64,000 nucleotides of DNA. Origin: Paraburkholderia tropica. GTDB lineage: Bacteria > Pseudomonadota > Gammaproteobacteria > Burkholderiales > Burkholderiaceae. Below, piece after piece: positions 45,943-55,039 of this stretch. Made by a program: the position numbers and the translations under genes. How positions within the stretch are numbered: the stretch's first letter is position 1; each line of letters opens with the position of its first letter. The notes under the pieces were generated by a model. It had not been told where the DNA came from and made no database searches. It was given only the letters and a program-made list of their open reading frames with translations. The stretch is from the NCBI RefSeq assembly GCF_914484835.1, contig NZ_CAJZAR010000056.1, forward strand, positions 44,177 through 108,176, read 5' to 3'.

Positions 45943-46791
45943 TTAAGAACCTTCACTTTTATCGTCATGCGGTTTTTCGTCGAATCGGGAAATAATTGAC
46001 TTCGCAAGTCGCTCCCCGGTGCCCCCAGCAACCGCTGCGAGCATCGAGACAATGGACATATGCTCGCCACGTGCAAACGCACCAAAAATCAAATCAGAGC
46101 GTACGGCCATTGCGACGAGTAGTCCTGAGATTGCACCGGCGATGATTCGAGAAACGCCTTCGAGATAATGGAGGTCCTTGCTAGCCCCAAGTTCAAAGTG
46201 CATGTCTCCGCTCCGCGCGATGACCGAGAAAAGCGCACCGAGCGCTCCGCCGCACGCAGCGAGCAGAAGCCAATACGCCGTTGGCCCGACGGCTTTCAAG
46301 CAATAGTCCCGATTGAGCCAAAAAACAGCAAAAAAAAGAACGAAGGGAAAGGTTGCGGTAGCGCTGGCCCGCAAATACCACTGACGCGACATCTCGTCGC
46401 TCCGCGCCTGAAGCACTGTCCGAGCCGATTCGATAGTTTTCTGAGCACCGTCGAAATCCGCCTCAAGGCACAAAACAGTTGCCTCTCCGAGTAGAGTACG
46501 TTGACGGATAAGGACTGAGTCGCTGAAACCGTCCGCCGCCTTCAGCTCCTCAACTGTGATTTCCGCTAACAGTGCCGAACGCTTCCTCTTGACCTCTGGG
46601 TCACCAGCGTTCTCCGCCTTGTCGAATTCGACACTCGTCTGCCAATCAATTCGAAGGTCCTTTTTCAAGCAGACACAGTATTCGTCCGTCCGGCGAATGA
46701 TGATGTGTTGGTCCAAGTCTTTCCACTTGCCCAAGTAACCGCCATCATCCTCGCACTGAACTTTCTCAGTTTGATGAACATCTTCAGCCAT
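45943..46791 (-). CDS. Multi-TM protein paired with a caspase
   Basis: 282 residues from ATG 46791; a TTG at 46863 would add 24 residues and has no better SD. The N-terminal half is soluble and charged (about 1-140, with a helical stretch DFDGAQKTIESARTVLQARS). The C-terminal half has four hydrophobic segments: near 147-163, 170-192, 214-233 and 241-256 (AYWLLLAACGGALGALFSVI; IIAGAISGLLVAMAVRSDLI). No known family recognised. Being first in the operon before a caspase, it could be the membrane effector (pore) or protease target. Confidence 0.72.
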   Translation of the reverse strand: MAEDVHQTEKVQCEDDGGYLGKWKDLDQHIIIRRTDEYCVCLKKDLRIDWQTSVEFDKAENAGDPEVKRKRSALLAEITVEELKAADGFSDSVLIRQRTLLGEATVLCLEADFDGAQKTIESARTVLQARSDEMSRQWYLRASATATFPFVLFFAVFWLNRDYCLKAVGPTAYWLLLAACGGALGALFSVIARSGDMHFELGASKDLHYLEGVSRIIAGAISGLLVAMAVRSDLIFGAFARGEHMSIVSMLAAVAGGTGERLAKSIISRFDEKPHDDKSEGS

Positions 46792-46910
46792 ATTTTTGAA
46801 CCGTCCCCGGGTTTGCCTAGATATAAAAGTTGTTTCTAACGCAAACACTTTCGAACGTTCCAACCGGACGTTGACGTCTGATGCTTACGCCTTCACGGTA
46901 TTTTTCCCAT

Positions 46911-46924
46911 CGCCGAATTCGGCG
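46911..46924. promoter_or_regulatory. Perfect 14-bp palindrome in the divergent promoter region
   Basis: cgccgaattcggcg is fully self-complementary and lies between the membrane-protein/caspase operon (minus) and the caspase-helicase gene (plus), in an otherwise A/T-rich 250-base spacer. It could be the operator for a dimeric regulator of both, such as one of the XRE proteins upstream. A 14-bp palindrome can occur by chance. Confidence 0.4.
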
Positions 46925-47041
46925 GGAATCAGGCTATTATTCTGATGCGCGACAGCTTGTCCCGTCGCCGCAAAATATTACCTTATTTCGTCAATATACG
47001 TTGAAAATCCAATCCGCATAATTTGTTGCTTCGGAGCCTGT

Positions 47042-50000
47042 ATGGCCATCAAAGCTGTATTCGTGGGGATTAACAAACAGTCCGACCCGTCAATCGACGA
47101 ATTGCCTGGAACTCATTGTGACGCAGTCGCGTTGTGGTCGCTCTTTACCGACACCCTACCCGACATCAGCTCCAGGCTCCTCATCGGCTCCGATGCTACC
47201 AAGGAAAACGTTTCCAAAGCTGTGCTTCATGCGCTAGGCAGTGCAAGAGCAGAAGATGTCGTCATCATAAGCTTCGCCGGCCATGGAACTCCCGACGGCA
47301 GCCTCGTTTTTTACGATACCCAACGGACGGATGTAACTGGCACCACGCTTCCTATGGCGACTTTCGCCGACGCCTTCCAAACTTCGAAGGCGCGCGTCGT
47401 CCTGTTTATCCTCGACGCCTGCTTTGCCGGCCACGCGCCAGCTCGCGTCCTCGAAGTTGAAGGACGCCCACGCAATGCGTTCACGTTTGAGCAAGTCGCG
47501 GGCGACGGCCGTATCCTTCTCGCGGCGTGCACGTCGACTCAATCTGCGTGGGAGCAACCCGGCACTGGTCACGGACTACTAACGGCGGCACTGATTCAAG
47601 CCATGACGGACGAGATGGTTGAGACGGTGAGCTTTCCTGCAGTCGCAGACGAGATTATCCAGGCCACTCGCGTGGCGGCCCTTGCCATTGGTGTCACTCA
47701 GACACCTGCATTTCTCGGTCACGTCGAAGGTGGCCTTGTTTTCCCACGATTGCGGCGTGGCGAGAACTTCCAGGCGAACTTTCCCTCGATGGACATTGTT
47801 GGGATGACTGGTGCGTTCTCTGACCTAATTCCTCACGGCTTCCCTCAGAATGTTGTGGACCAATGGTCAACACGTTTCCCGGACGGCTTGAACACTCTCC
47901 AGCTGAAAGCCGTGAATGAGTACGGTGTCCTTGCAGGCAAGTCACTCATGGTGGTCGCACCGACCAGCTCCGGAAAGACGTTGATTGGCGAACTCGCGGG
48001 CATTCAAGCGGTACTCGGAGGAAAAAAGGCAATTTTCCTGCTCCCGTATAAGGCGCTCGTGAACGAGAAATGTGAAGAATTCTCATCGAGATATGGCGAG
48101 GTTGGGTTGCGAGTAGTTCGCTGCACCGGAGACGCCAATGACACTGTGGGCGACATCCTCTCAAGTCGCTACGACATCGCCTTTTTCACGTATGAGATGT
48201 TTTTGAACATTTCACTCACGTCGCCCCATGTTCTGAATCGGCTTGGTGTTGTCGTGCTGGATGAAGGGCAATTCATTACGGACTCGCGTCGAGGCATTAC
48301 CGTCGAACTGCTGCTAGCAATGCTGGTTCGCGCAAGGGCGCGCGGAGTTGCCCCTCAACTACTAGTTCTTTCGGCGGTTCTCGGGCAACTGAACGGATTC
48401 AATCATTGGCTTAGCATTGGAGTCTTGCAATCGAACGTTCGTCCGGTTCCATTAGTGGAAGGCGTTCTCGACCGCACTGGCACATTTCAATTCGTTGATG
48501 TCGACGGCACAATTAAGACTGAAAGTCTGCTTCCCAGAGTTGAAATCGTCCAGCGTACTAAGTCGCCGTCTTCTCAGGATGTCATTGTTCCTTTGGCGAG
48601 GCGACTGGTCGCGAACGGAGAAAAGCTGATTGTATTCAGGCACGCCCGAGGGAAAGCTCAAGGTTGCGCGCGCTACCTAGCGCGTGAACTCGGACTTCCT
48701 CCCGCCGCGGTGCTCGCGAGCTTGCCGCGATACGGCCTAACGTCGGCGTCGAACGACCTTCGCATCTGCCTAGAGGGTGGTACTGCATTTCACAACGCGA
48801 ACTTGCAGCGTGAAGAACGCGAAGTGGTTGAACGCGGATTTCGCAGTGACGTCGGAGGCATACATGTGCTCGCATCTACAACAACCCTTGCGGCGGGCGT
48901 CAATACGCCAGCGTCGACGGTAGTCCTCGCAGAAAAAAAGTTTGTGGGTGAGGATGGTCGTCCGTTCACAGTTGCGGAATACAAAAACATGGCCGGGCGA
49001 GCCGGCCGACTTGGATTCAACGAGATTGGGAAGTCAATCATCCTCGCTGACACACCGTTCGAACGTGCGGAACTGTTCCGGCGGTACGTGCAGGGTTCCC
49101 CCGAAGACGTGAAGTCGTCCTTTAGCGAAGGTGACCTGCCCACATGGGTGTTACGTCTACTGAGCCAAGTGCAGGGGGTCACGGCAACTGAGATACCAGC
49201 ACTGCTGGTGAGCACCTTCGCAGGTTATGCGGCGTCCCGTGCCAATCCTGCTTGGGACGCTCAGGTTGCAGCTCGTGTCAACCAACTCGTCGCGAGGACG
49301 CTTCAGCATAACCTTGCCGAACTCGAGAGTGACGTAATTCACCTGACGCTTCTTGGCCGCGCAGTGGGAAGCTCCAGCCTGACTTTCGAGTCAGGGTTAC
49401 GTCTCGTAGAACTTGTCAAGGAAGTCGATTGGACGAATGTGCACGCGTCTTACATCATCTGCCTCCTACAAGTCTTGCAGGAGATGGATAGCGTGTACAC
49501 GCCGCTCATGACAAAGGGAGCGTCTGAATCGGCTCGCGTCGCGGACGCTTCGCAACGCTACGGTCACGCCGCCATTAGATTACTTAGCCGGTTTGGGGCA
49601 GACGAGGCGTGCTTTCGCCGACGCTGCAAGCGCGCAGCAATCATGCATGACTGGTTGTCGGGTGTACCCGCCGATGTGATTGAGCAACGATACTCACCTA
49701 ATCCTTATCAGGGTGCCATTAGTTACGGTGACATCATTGCCATCGCCGATTCCACGCGATTTCACGTTCGGTCTGCACAGCGTATTCTTGCCGCACTTTT
49801 TCCAGAGCAAGCGGATATGGCCGACGCCGTCGACAAGCTGCTAATAGGCCTAGAATTTGGCTTGCCAGAAGAAGGACTTGGACTGGTTCAAGTTCCAATT
49901 CCGTTGAATCGCGGGCAGCGCCTCGCGTTGCTAGCGCACGGTGCGCGCGATTCCGCTCAAATCATGCAAATGTCCGATGCAGACCTCATAGCTTGCATCG

Positions 50001-50050
50001 GCAGTGAGAGTGCGTCACAAGTTGCGACCAAGCGTCAAGCCGCCGCGTGA
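47042..50050 (+). CDS. Caspase domain fused to Ski2-like SF2 helicase
   Basis: 1002 residues. Residues 1-235 form a caspase-like protease: MAIKAVFVGINKQ, His81 in SFAGHGTPDG, Cys127 in FILDACFAGH. Residues 255-700 are a Ski2/Hel308-type helicase: Walker A APTSSGKT (306-313), DEGQ in place of DExH (407-410), motif III LSA (near 442), motif V TTTLAAGVNTP, motif VI NMAGRAGRLG (649-658). The remaining 300 residues are helical, like the winged-helix/ratchet part of Hel308, and end in a helix-hairpin-helix-like segment (DADLIACIGSESASQVATKR). It is divergent from another caspase operon. Inferred role: nucleic-acid sensing by the helicase activates proteolysis. SD: GGAG. Confidence 0.9.
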   Translation: MAIKAVFVGINKQSDPSIDELPGTHCDAVALWSLFTDTLPDISSRLLIGSDATKENVSKAVLHALGSARAEDVVIISFAGHGTPDGSLVFYDTQRTDVTGTTLPMATFADAFQTSKARVVLFILDACFAGHAPARVLEVEGRPRNAFTFEQVAGDGRILLAACTSTQSAWEQPGTGHGLLTAALIQAMTDEMVETVSFPAVADEIIQATRVAALAIGVTQTPAFLGHVEGGLVFPRLRRGENFQANFPSMDIVGMTGAFSDLIPHGFPQNVVDQWSTRFPDGLNTLQLKAVNEYGVLAGKSLMVVAPTSSGKTLIGELAGIQAVLGGKKAIFLLPYKALVNEKCEEFSSRYGEVGLRVVRCTGDANDTVGDILSSRYDIAFFTYEMFLNISLTSPHVLNRLGVVVLDEGQFITDSRRGITVELLLAMLVRARARGVAPQLLVLSAVLGQLNGFNHWLSIGVLQSNVRPVPLVEGVLDRTGTFQFVDVDGTIKTESLLPRVEIVQRTKSPSSQDVIVPLARRLVANGEKLIVFRHARGKAQGCARYLARELGLPPAAVLASLPRYGLTSASNDLRICLEGGTAFHNANLQREEREVVERGFRSDVGGIHVLASTTTLAAGVNTPASTVVLAEKKFVGEDGRPFTVAEYKNMAGRAGRLGFNEIGKSIILADTPFERAELFRRYVQGSPEDVKSSFSEGDLPTWVLRLLSQVQGVTATEIPALLVSTFAGYAASRANPAWDAQVAARVNQLVARTLQHNLAELESDVIHLTLLGRAVGSSSLTFESGLRLVELVKEVDWTNVHASYIICLLQVLQEMDSVYTPLMTKGASESARVADASQRYGHAAIRLLSRFGADEACFRRRCKRAAIMHDWLSGVPADVIEQRYSPNPYQGAISYGDIIAIADSTRFHVRSAQRILAALFPEQADMADAVDKLLIGLEFGLPEEGLGLVQVPIPLNRGQRLALLAHGARDSAQIMQMSDADLIACIGSESASQVATKRQAAA

Positions 50051-50309
50051 GCAATCTGCCGAACGGGAACAAGCAGACGCGGCTGAACGCCCGGTTACGT
50101 GCGGCCTGGAGGCATCTCCCCCTTACGTCGTCGCGCCTCATCAAAAATCAGGAAACTGGTTGATACATCAGCAAAGGCGCAATAAAGCGGTGTCGCGACC
50201 ATGAAATCTTTGGCTTCACTGCTTTGTGGCATACAACCAGCTGTCAAATCCAGAACTCAGAACGGTCCTCGAAACCGCTCGAATCCGCTCCACCGTAGGT
50301 ATCGATAGG

Positions 50310-51995
50310 TCATTCGTTGATTGCCGCACGCTCTATCAACCACAAGTGAAAAATTTCGAATCGCTCCTCTCCGCTTTCCAGGTAAGCGTGCGGTATCGCG
50401 CTCGCTCCAGCATCTTCAATTCCGAAGATGGCGTTCGCACTCAAGACCATTGGTGTATTGCCGTCACGCGAGTTCTGCCATTCGCTGTACATCTTTGTGT
50501 GCAAGTCGCTGAAGCTTATTGAACCATCGCCCTCGCGTATGAAGCAGCCAAAAGAGCGAGTGCCCTTCGTACTCTTCAGCTCATCCAGATTCGCCCTGGA
50601 GACTGAAAGGAATGTTGCGGTGCCAGTCAACCTCGCCAAATGCAATTCATCTAGCCTCGCGATAAAGCGCACCTCGCTCCGCGTCGCCTTCAGGCATTCA
50701 AGGAAGTCGTACTTGGTTAGACCAAAATCGATGAACGCCCAATACGTTAGAAGCAGTTTTATCTTTTCAACTATCTCGCTCACCAGCGTGTGGTCGCCTT
50801 CGCTCAACTTCGGGTCATTGGCATGTGCAATTGCATCACGAATCCTCTTAATTTTACGAAATGCGGTGTCCGACAGTGCAATGATACGGACGATGTCGGA
50901 ATCCGTTTGCCCTTTGGCAAGCTCATACTTTTCTCCGAATGCGAAGGACGTGCTAGCAAACGCTCGGCTTGCCACGTCGACGAGCGTGTCCAGTTTGGCC
51001 CCTTCGACAGAGGGCATGGCCACCTTCACCAACCGCCGAAATTCTGCAAGCTTCGTCTCAGTTGGAGGCACAGGTTCCGGCTTCGGAGACCCTTCCGAGA
51101 AAATGCTGACGTAACGGTCGAGAAGAGAGACATATCCGAGCGCCTCATACTCCCAGAAACCTTCATATCGCTGCATCCCAGCCAAGCGAGTCCAGCATAC
51201 CTTCCGAAATCGCGACCGATAGTAACGTTCGAAGATGGTCTGCCAGCGGTCGTCAAGTTGCTGCTTCTGCACGAAAAACTTCGTCCAGAAGCCCGAATCA
51301 TCAAAATCCCTCTCGAGGCGACCGGACGTCACGAAATGCACCCTACTATGACCTCCATCGTGCTGCCGTATCCTTACATCCCCGATGGTCGCCGGATACG
51401 CCATAAGTATAGAAAGGAGACAGGCAAGCTCATGCGTCTTTCTTTTAAGGTCTTGCAGGTCAAATTTTTTCCCTTCAGTCGTAAACCTGAAATCGACATA
51501 CTCACTGATTACGCGGTTTTCGCCTGATTGACGGATGCTCCCGTGGTACTCACTCGTTAGAGTAAAGCGCTCGTCATCATTGGCTACGGACACTACAATG
51601 GGCTTCGACTTCTCGCTCCACGCCAGATGCCCCCCAACTCTCCCCTCAACACGTTGCTCGCGTAGAAACCACTCCGAGACCTCATGAAGCCGGACAGTAA
51701 TCTGGTCAAATGCAGAAGGAGCTACGCTACCCTCGATGACAAAGTTCGCGTACAAGTCGAGCCCGGACAGCCGGCACTCACATAGCGTAAATTTTTTGCC
51801 TAGTTCCGATTGAACTTCGACATGGTCGATTTCTTCCCCCTCAACCAGAAACGTCGGTGCGTCGCTCTTGAAAGCCAGTCTTGCCCAACGGCCACCGCCG
51901 TATGAAAGCGTCCCATCGTAGATTTTCCCGTCGTCTTCGTTGCGACAAGCCACAGCGTGTGTTTGTCTGTCGGGGTAAAGCCAGGTTTTGCTCAT
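50310..51995 (-). CDS. ApeA-like HEPN-domain anti-phage protein
   Basis: 561 residues from ATG 51995. The N-terminal beta-rich region (YDGTLSYGGGRWARLAFKSD ... FTLCECRLSGLD) resembles the ApeA N-terminal domain. The C-terminal part (about 320-450) is a HEPN-type helical domain with the R-x4-H motif RDAIAH (Arg386, His391), the RNase active site of HEPN proteins. ApeA proteins work as single-gene abortive-infection systems that cleave RNA. It lies convergent to the caspase-helicase gene, separated by 259 gene-free bases. Family call from domain pattern; the exact subfamily is not certain. Confidence 0.75.
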   Translation of the reverse strand: MSKTWLYPDRQTHAVACRNEDDGKIYDGTLSYGGGRWARLAFKSDAPTFLVEGEEIDHVEVQSELGKKFTLCECRLSGLDLYANFVIEGSVAPSAFDQITVRLHEVSEWFLREQRVEGRVGGHLAWSEKSKPIVVSVANDDERFTLTSEYHGSIRQSGENRVISEYVDFRFTTEGKKFDLQDLKRKTHELACLLSILMAYPATIGDVRIRQHDGGHSRVHFVTSGRLERDFDDSGFWTKFFVQKQQLDDRWQTIFERYYRSRFRKVCWTRLAGMQRYEGFWEYEALGYVSLLDRYVSIFSEGSPKPEPVPPTETKLAEFRRLVKVAMPSVEGAKLDTLVDVASRAFASTSFAFGEKYELAKGQTDSDIVRIIALSDTAFRKIKRIRDAIAHANDPKLSEGDHTLVSEIVEKIKLLLTYWAFIDFGLTKYDFLECLKATRSEVRFIARLDELHLARLTGTATFLSVSRANLDELKSTKGTRSFGCFIREGDGSISFSDLHTKMYSEWQNSRDGNTPMVLSANAIFGIEDAGASAIPHAYLESGEERFEIFHLWLIERAAINE

Positions 51996-52431
51996 AATTT
52001 GCTTCGGAAAATTTAATAACCAATGGCACCGCAATAGCGGTGTGTGGAACCACTGTCAGGATGATTCAAGTGGGACTCTTTTACCGCAGCGAAAGGAAAT
52101 CTTGGCGACCGAAGTCCGTTCGACCTACTTGCGCTTGGGCAGACAGGGCAAGTGATGGCTCGCGCGGCGAGCTTCCGGGACCACGTACTCGGTTGACGGT
52201 CACCGCGCCGTAAGGTGCGTTCCACCAACTTAACGAGCATGCGACACATGGCCGGTGAAGAGTCTGGAGTTGCATCGGCATTCGACCTTGACATATTTCT
52301 TGAGCGGGTGCGCACCAGACACGGCCGTTGAAAGAAGCCTGGACTCGCCTTACCCCTTGCGGGCGAACCCGTCGCAAAGGAAGCTGTTTGCGACGAGTGC
52401 ACGGGAGGTTTGTTGAATAAACGAGAGCTCG
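51996..52431. other. Gene-poor spacer of about 435 bases
   Basis: No intact gene. Minus-strand frames here contain scattered cysteine-pair fragments (VECRCN in one frame, ITCPVCP in another), which may be relics of a small zinc-ribbon gene broken by frameshifts. No reverse transcriptase or retron-like structure was found next to the Septu-like pair. Confidence 0.35.
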
Positions 52432-53289
52432 CTAGACGACGGCTCCATCTCCTTGGGCAGCCGCTACAGCTACAGGCAAGATGGCACGTCCCGCCTCCCC
52501 GAGTTCAATTGAGACAGTGTCGAGGGCACGTGCGAGTACCTCGGAACCACCGGCTTTAGCTGCTTGTAAATCTATCAGGCACGTTCGGATGGCTTCCGGG
52601 TCTTTCCCATAGACTCGAGCAAACCTTTCGGCCGCCTCCCTAGTGTCAAATGGCTCTCGGCTGTGAATCAGCGCCATCATGCCATCAACCAATTCTTCTG
52701 ACTCGTCCACGTAGTCTTCAAACAACCGCTTAGTCAGCTCTTCAGCCTTATCGAGACCGCATGCGTGAATGACAGCGGTCCCCTTAGGCGAGGCGTCGAC
52801 TGCAGCATAGAGAAACGTCGCCACAAGTTTGATGTGGAGAGACCACTCGTCGTGATAGGGGTGTATCCATTCAAACTGATTGCTCAGCGCGGGATAGTTG
52901 ACAGGGTACTGAGACCGGTCCGCTAACGCATCGTACGAGCCTTTGAATCCGTTGCATCTCTTGCACGCGATAACAAGATTTTCGGGGTTGTACATGAATT
53001 GCGGATACCCTGTCGTGTGACGACGGTACTTCTTGTCATTGCTCGAGGCCCGTACCCCGTTGAGTTTTTTTCGTGGATTCTGAGCTTTTGGCAGTATATG
53101 GTCCAATTCCCGAAATCCAACTTCGTTTCGATAAACCCGACGTTTGCAGTACGCGCAGAGGCGGCGCTGGGCAACCAAAACAGCATCCCGGTACGCGATG
53201 ACTTCAGCGAGGCCAGAGTTCCACTCTGTCTCCGCGATTTGCCCAATCGCCTGCATAATGTTTGCATTGATGCGGCCCGCGAGAATCAT
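52432..53289 (-). CDS. ptuB: HNH endonuclease of a Septu-like system
   Basis: 285 residues. HNH core: CAYCKRR (Cys45, Cys48), ELDHILPKA (catalytic His64) and PENLVIACKRCNGFKG (Asn104, Cys109, Cys112). The layout matches the PtuB / retron-type HNH family. The C-terminal 150 residues are helical with no motif. ATG 53289 overlaps the ATPase stop by four bases, so the two are made together. PtuB is the nuclease effector held by the PtuA ATPase; it cuts DNA on phage infection. Confidence 0.83.
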   Translation of the reverse strand: MILAGRINANIMQAIGQIAETEWNSGLAEVIAYRDAVLVAQRRLCAYCKRRVYRNEVGFRELDHILPKAQNPRKKLNGVRASSNDKKYRRHTTGYPQFMYNPENLVIACKRCNGFKGSYDALADRSQYPVNYPALSNQFEWIHPYHDEWSLHIKLVATFLYAAVDASPKGTAVIHACGLDKAEELTKRLFEDYVDESEELVDGMMALIHSREPFDTREAAERFARVYGKDPEAIRTCLIDLQAAKAGGSEVLARALDTVSIELGEAGRAILPVAVAAAQGDGAVV

Positions 53290-54728
53290 GAGCGCTTCTC
53301 CTGGTTCCCGCCCTCGGCCCGTACGATGGCATTCACGATGCGCCGCATTGGGTCTCTTTGCGGTAATGCTTCTGCTATGTCAGATAGATTTGAAATCGCC
53401 TCTCGAAGTGGTGCTTCGAGTTCTTCACCATCACGGATGCTGGCCAGAATCGCATCTGTTTGCTCGACGAACGATACCGCGCGCGTGCTGCTCATTCCAA
53501 ATACTTCCTGATACACGTCGCTAGCGTCCCATCCGTAGGTGACGGTCACTGCTCTCGAACCAAGCCCAATAGGGCCATCTTCGTCGCGCAGAAGTTGCAC
53601 AACATTCCCCGCGTTTTGGTCGATTCCTGAAGCAATAAGAGGCGAATGAGTGGCGATAACTGTGTGACATCCGTTCGTCTCCTTGAGGATTTTTGTCAGC
53701 AATTCGATATATCCTCGCTGCCACTCAGGGTGCAGACTATTCTCGGGCTCATCTACCAAAACAAGCGACCCAGGTTCAACGGAAAGGGCAAGACCCAAAA
53801 GACTCGACATCAAATGCCATTGTCCCGAACTCAGGTCAGATTCATCGACCTGTTTCGAGGAATCTTCGCTAACCTTGTCGACCATGAGGTGGTTCGCGGT
53901 AACGAGACCACCTGCAATGAGCGCCAGTAGCTCGCTGGGTTGAAACGGAACGCCGTCTGATTGCCACGAAAGCCTATCTTCATCAAAGGAGAAGACTACG
54001 GTCGTGGATAGTCGTTGCAGCTTTTCCGCTGTCGCCCTTCTTGCGGTAGACCCGCTGACCAGCTCTACAAACTGAAGGTCCAGCTCCGCAGATTCCTCTA
54101 AGCTTGCTTTCGAAAGTTGACTCTCAATGAAAGCATCGAATTTGGCGAAACTGAAATCCCCAATGCGGCCGCCGTCTCTATCTCTGCGGGACACGTTTAA
54201 CTGCGAACTACGCCTGAGGAAAATCTTCACCCTCGGCGCGAGTCCGAGAAAATTGAGGACTTCGCGCGCTGCCCAGGTATTTTTTCGAACAGCTTCGACT
54301 CCTTGAAGAAGCAGGAATGCAAGTGTACGGACCGTATGCGCGGCGCCCATAGTACCGTTCGCGCTCTTCAATCCGAGATATACATATCGGTGGTCCGTGT
54401 CGAACCTGGTGGCATTGGACGGGCGTTGATAGAGCGTCTGCCTCGGATACCGGTCGAACGGGGTTCCAGCTATTGCGATAACTTTCCCAGTGACGCCGGT
54501 ATCAGTCGAGAAAGAAAGCCTGGGCTTTATCGTTGGATGGCCGTTTTGACGGAACCCGTGGCTACCCAAGACACCTTCCAGTAGGACTCTTAGAAGCAGG
54601 CTCTTCTTGGTGCCATTGCGTCCAATCAGCACGGTGGTCCAGTTCTCTGACTCGATACTGGGCTCAGATAAGAATACGGGCGAACCTGATTTTTTAAGGC
54701 TCTCGGTGGTCCAACGAGTAATCCGCAT
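53286..54728 (-). CDS. ptuA: Septu-like ABC/SMC-type ATPase
   Basis: 480 residues. The P-loop is GRNGTKKS (36-43), in which Lys replaces the usual Gly just before the catalytic Lys (GxxGxGKS). ABC signature LSSGQ (299-303), Walker B LVLVDEPENSLHP (Asp326, Glu327) and switch THSP (360-363) are intact. The order fits PtuA, an OLD/SMC-like ATPase that controls the HNH nuclease encoded downstream. The altered P-loop might lower ATP hydrolysis. The start at ATG 54728 has a weak SD. Related Gabija-like ATPases carry TOPRIM; none is seen here. Confidence 0.83.
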   Translation of the reverse strand: MRITRWTTESLKKSGSPVFLSEPSIESENWTTVLIGRNGTKKSLLLRVLLEGVLGSHGFRQNGHPTIKPRLSFSTDTGVTGKVIAIAGTPFDRYPRQTLYQRPSNATRFDTDHRYVYLGLKSANGTMGAAHTVRTLAFLLLQGVEAVRKNTWAAREVLNFLGLAPRVKIFLRRSSQLNVSRRDRDGGRIGDFSFAKFDAFIESQLSKASLEESAELDLQFVELVSGSTARRATAEKLQRLSTTVVFSFDEDRLSWQSDGVPFQPSELLALIAGGLVTANHLMVDKVSEDSSKQVDESDLSSGQWHLMSSLLGLALSVEPGSLVLVDEPENSLHPEWQRGYIELLTKILKETNGCHTVIATHSPLIASGIDQNAGNVVQLLRDEDGPIGLGSRAVTVTYGWDASDVYQEVFGMSSTRAVSFVEQTDAILASIRDGEELEAPLREAISNLSDIAEALPQRDPMRRIVNAIVRAEGGNQEKRS

Positions 54729-55039
54729 GTTTATCTCGTATTGAATTTTCGATTTTTAAAGTGCTCGCTCGATTCGAAGGAATCGCGAATTGATTCTGTC
54801 GGTAGTTGGTCCCCGGATTACATCGCGATGCATCCGAGATGCTACTCAGGTTTGCATGAGTCTCGTTATCCAGTGGTGCCCATCCGCAGCCTATCGTGCT
54901 CAAGCACAGGATGGCAGTCTGCGAACGGCAGCATTTTCGAATGCGAACTAGACTCACCGGCTCCGAGCATTGTTGCCCGCTCTTTTCATTCGCAACCGTC
55001 ACATTCGAGAGCTAGTCACATCTGTGCACGTCCGATGAT
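54729..55039. other. Intergenic region of about 310 bases
   Basis: No gene is supported. The stretch lies upstream of the ATPase-HNH operon and should contain its promoter. A plus-strand frame 54741-55043 exists but lacks an SD and any motif. Confidence 0.45.

Noticed and set aside
45194..50050. Assignment of the caspase-helicase locus to Hachiman
   Set aside because: The helicase is Ski2-like as in HamB, but there is no DUF1837 (HamA) gene; the partner domains are caspases.
51996..52431. Retron (reverse transcriptase and msr/msd) beside the Septu-like pair
   Set aside because: No RT gene (no YxDD motif protein) exists in the neighbourhood, and no long inverted-repeat RNA element was recognised.
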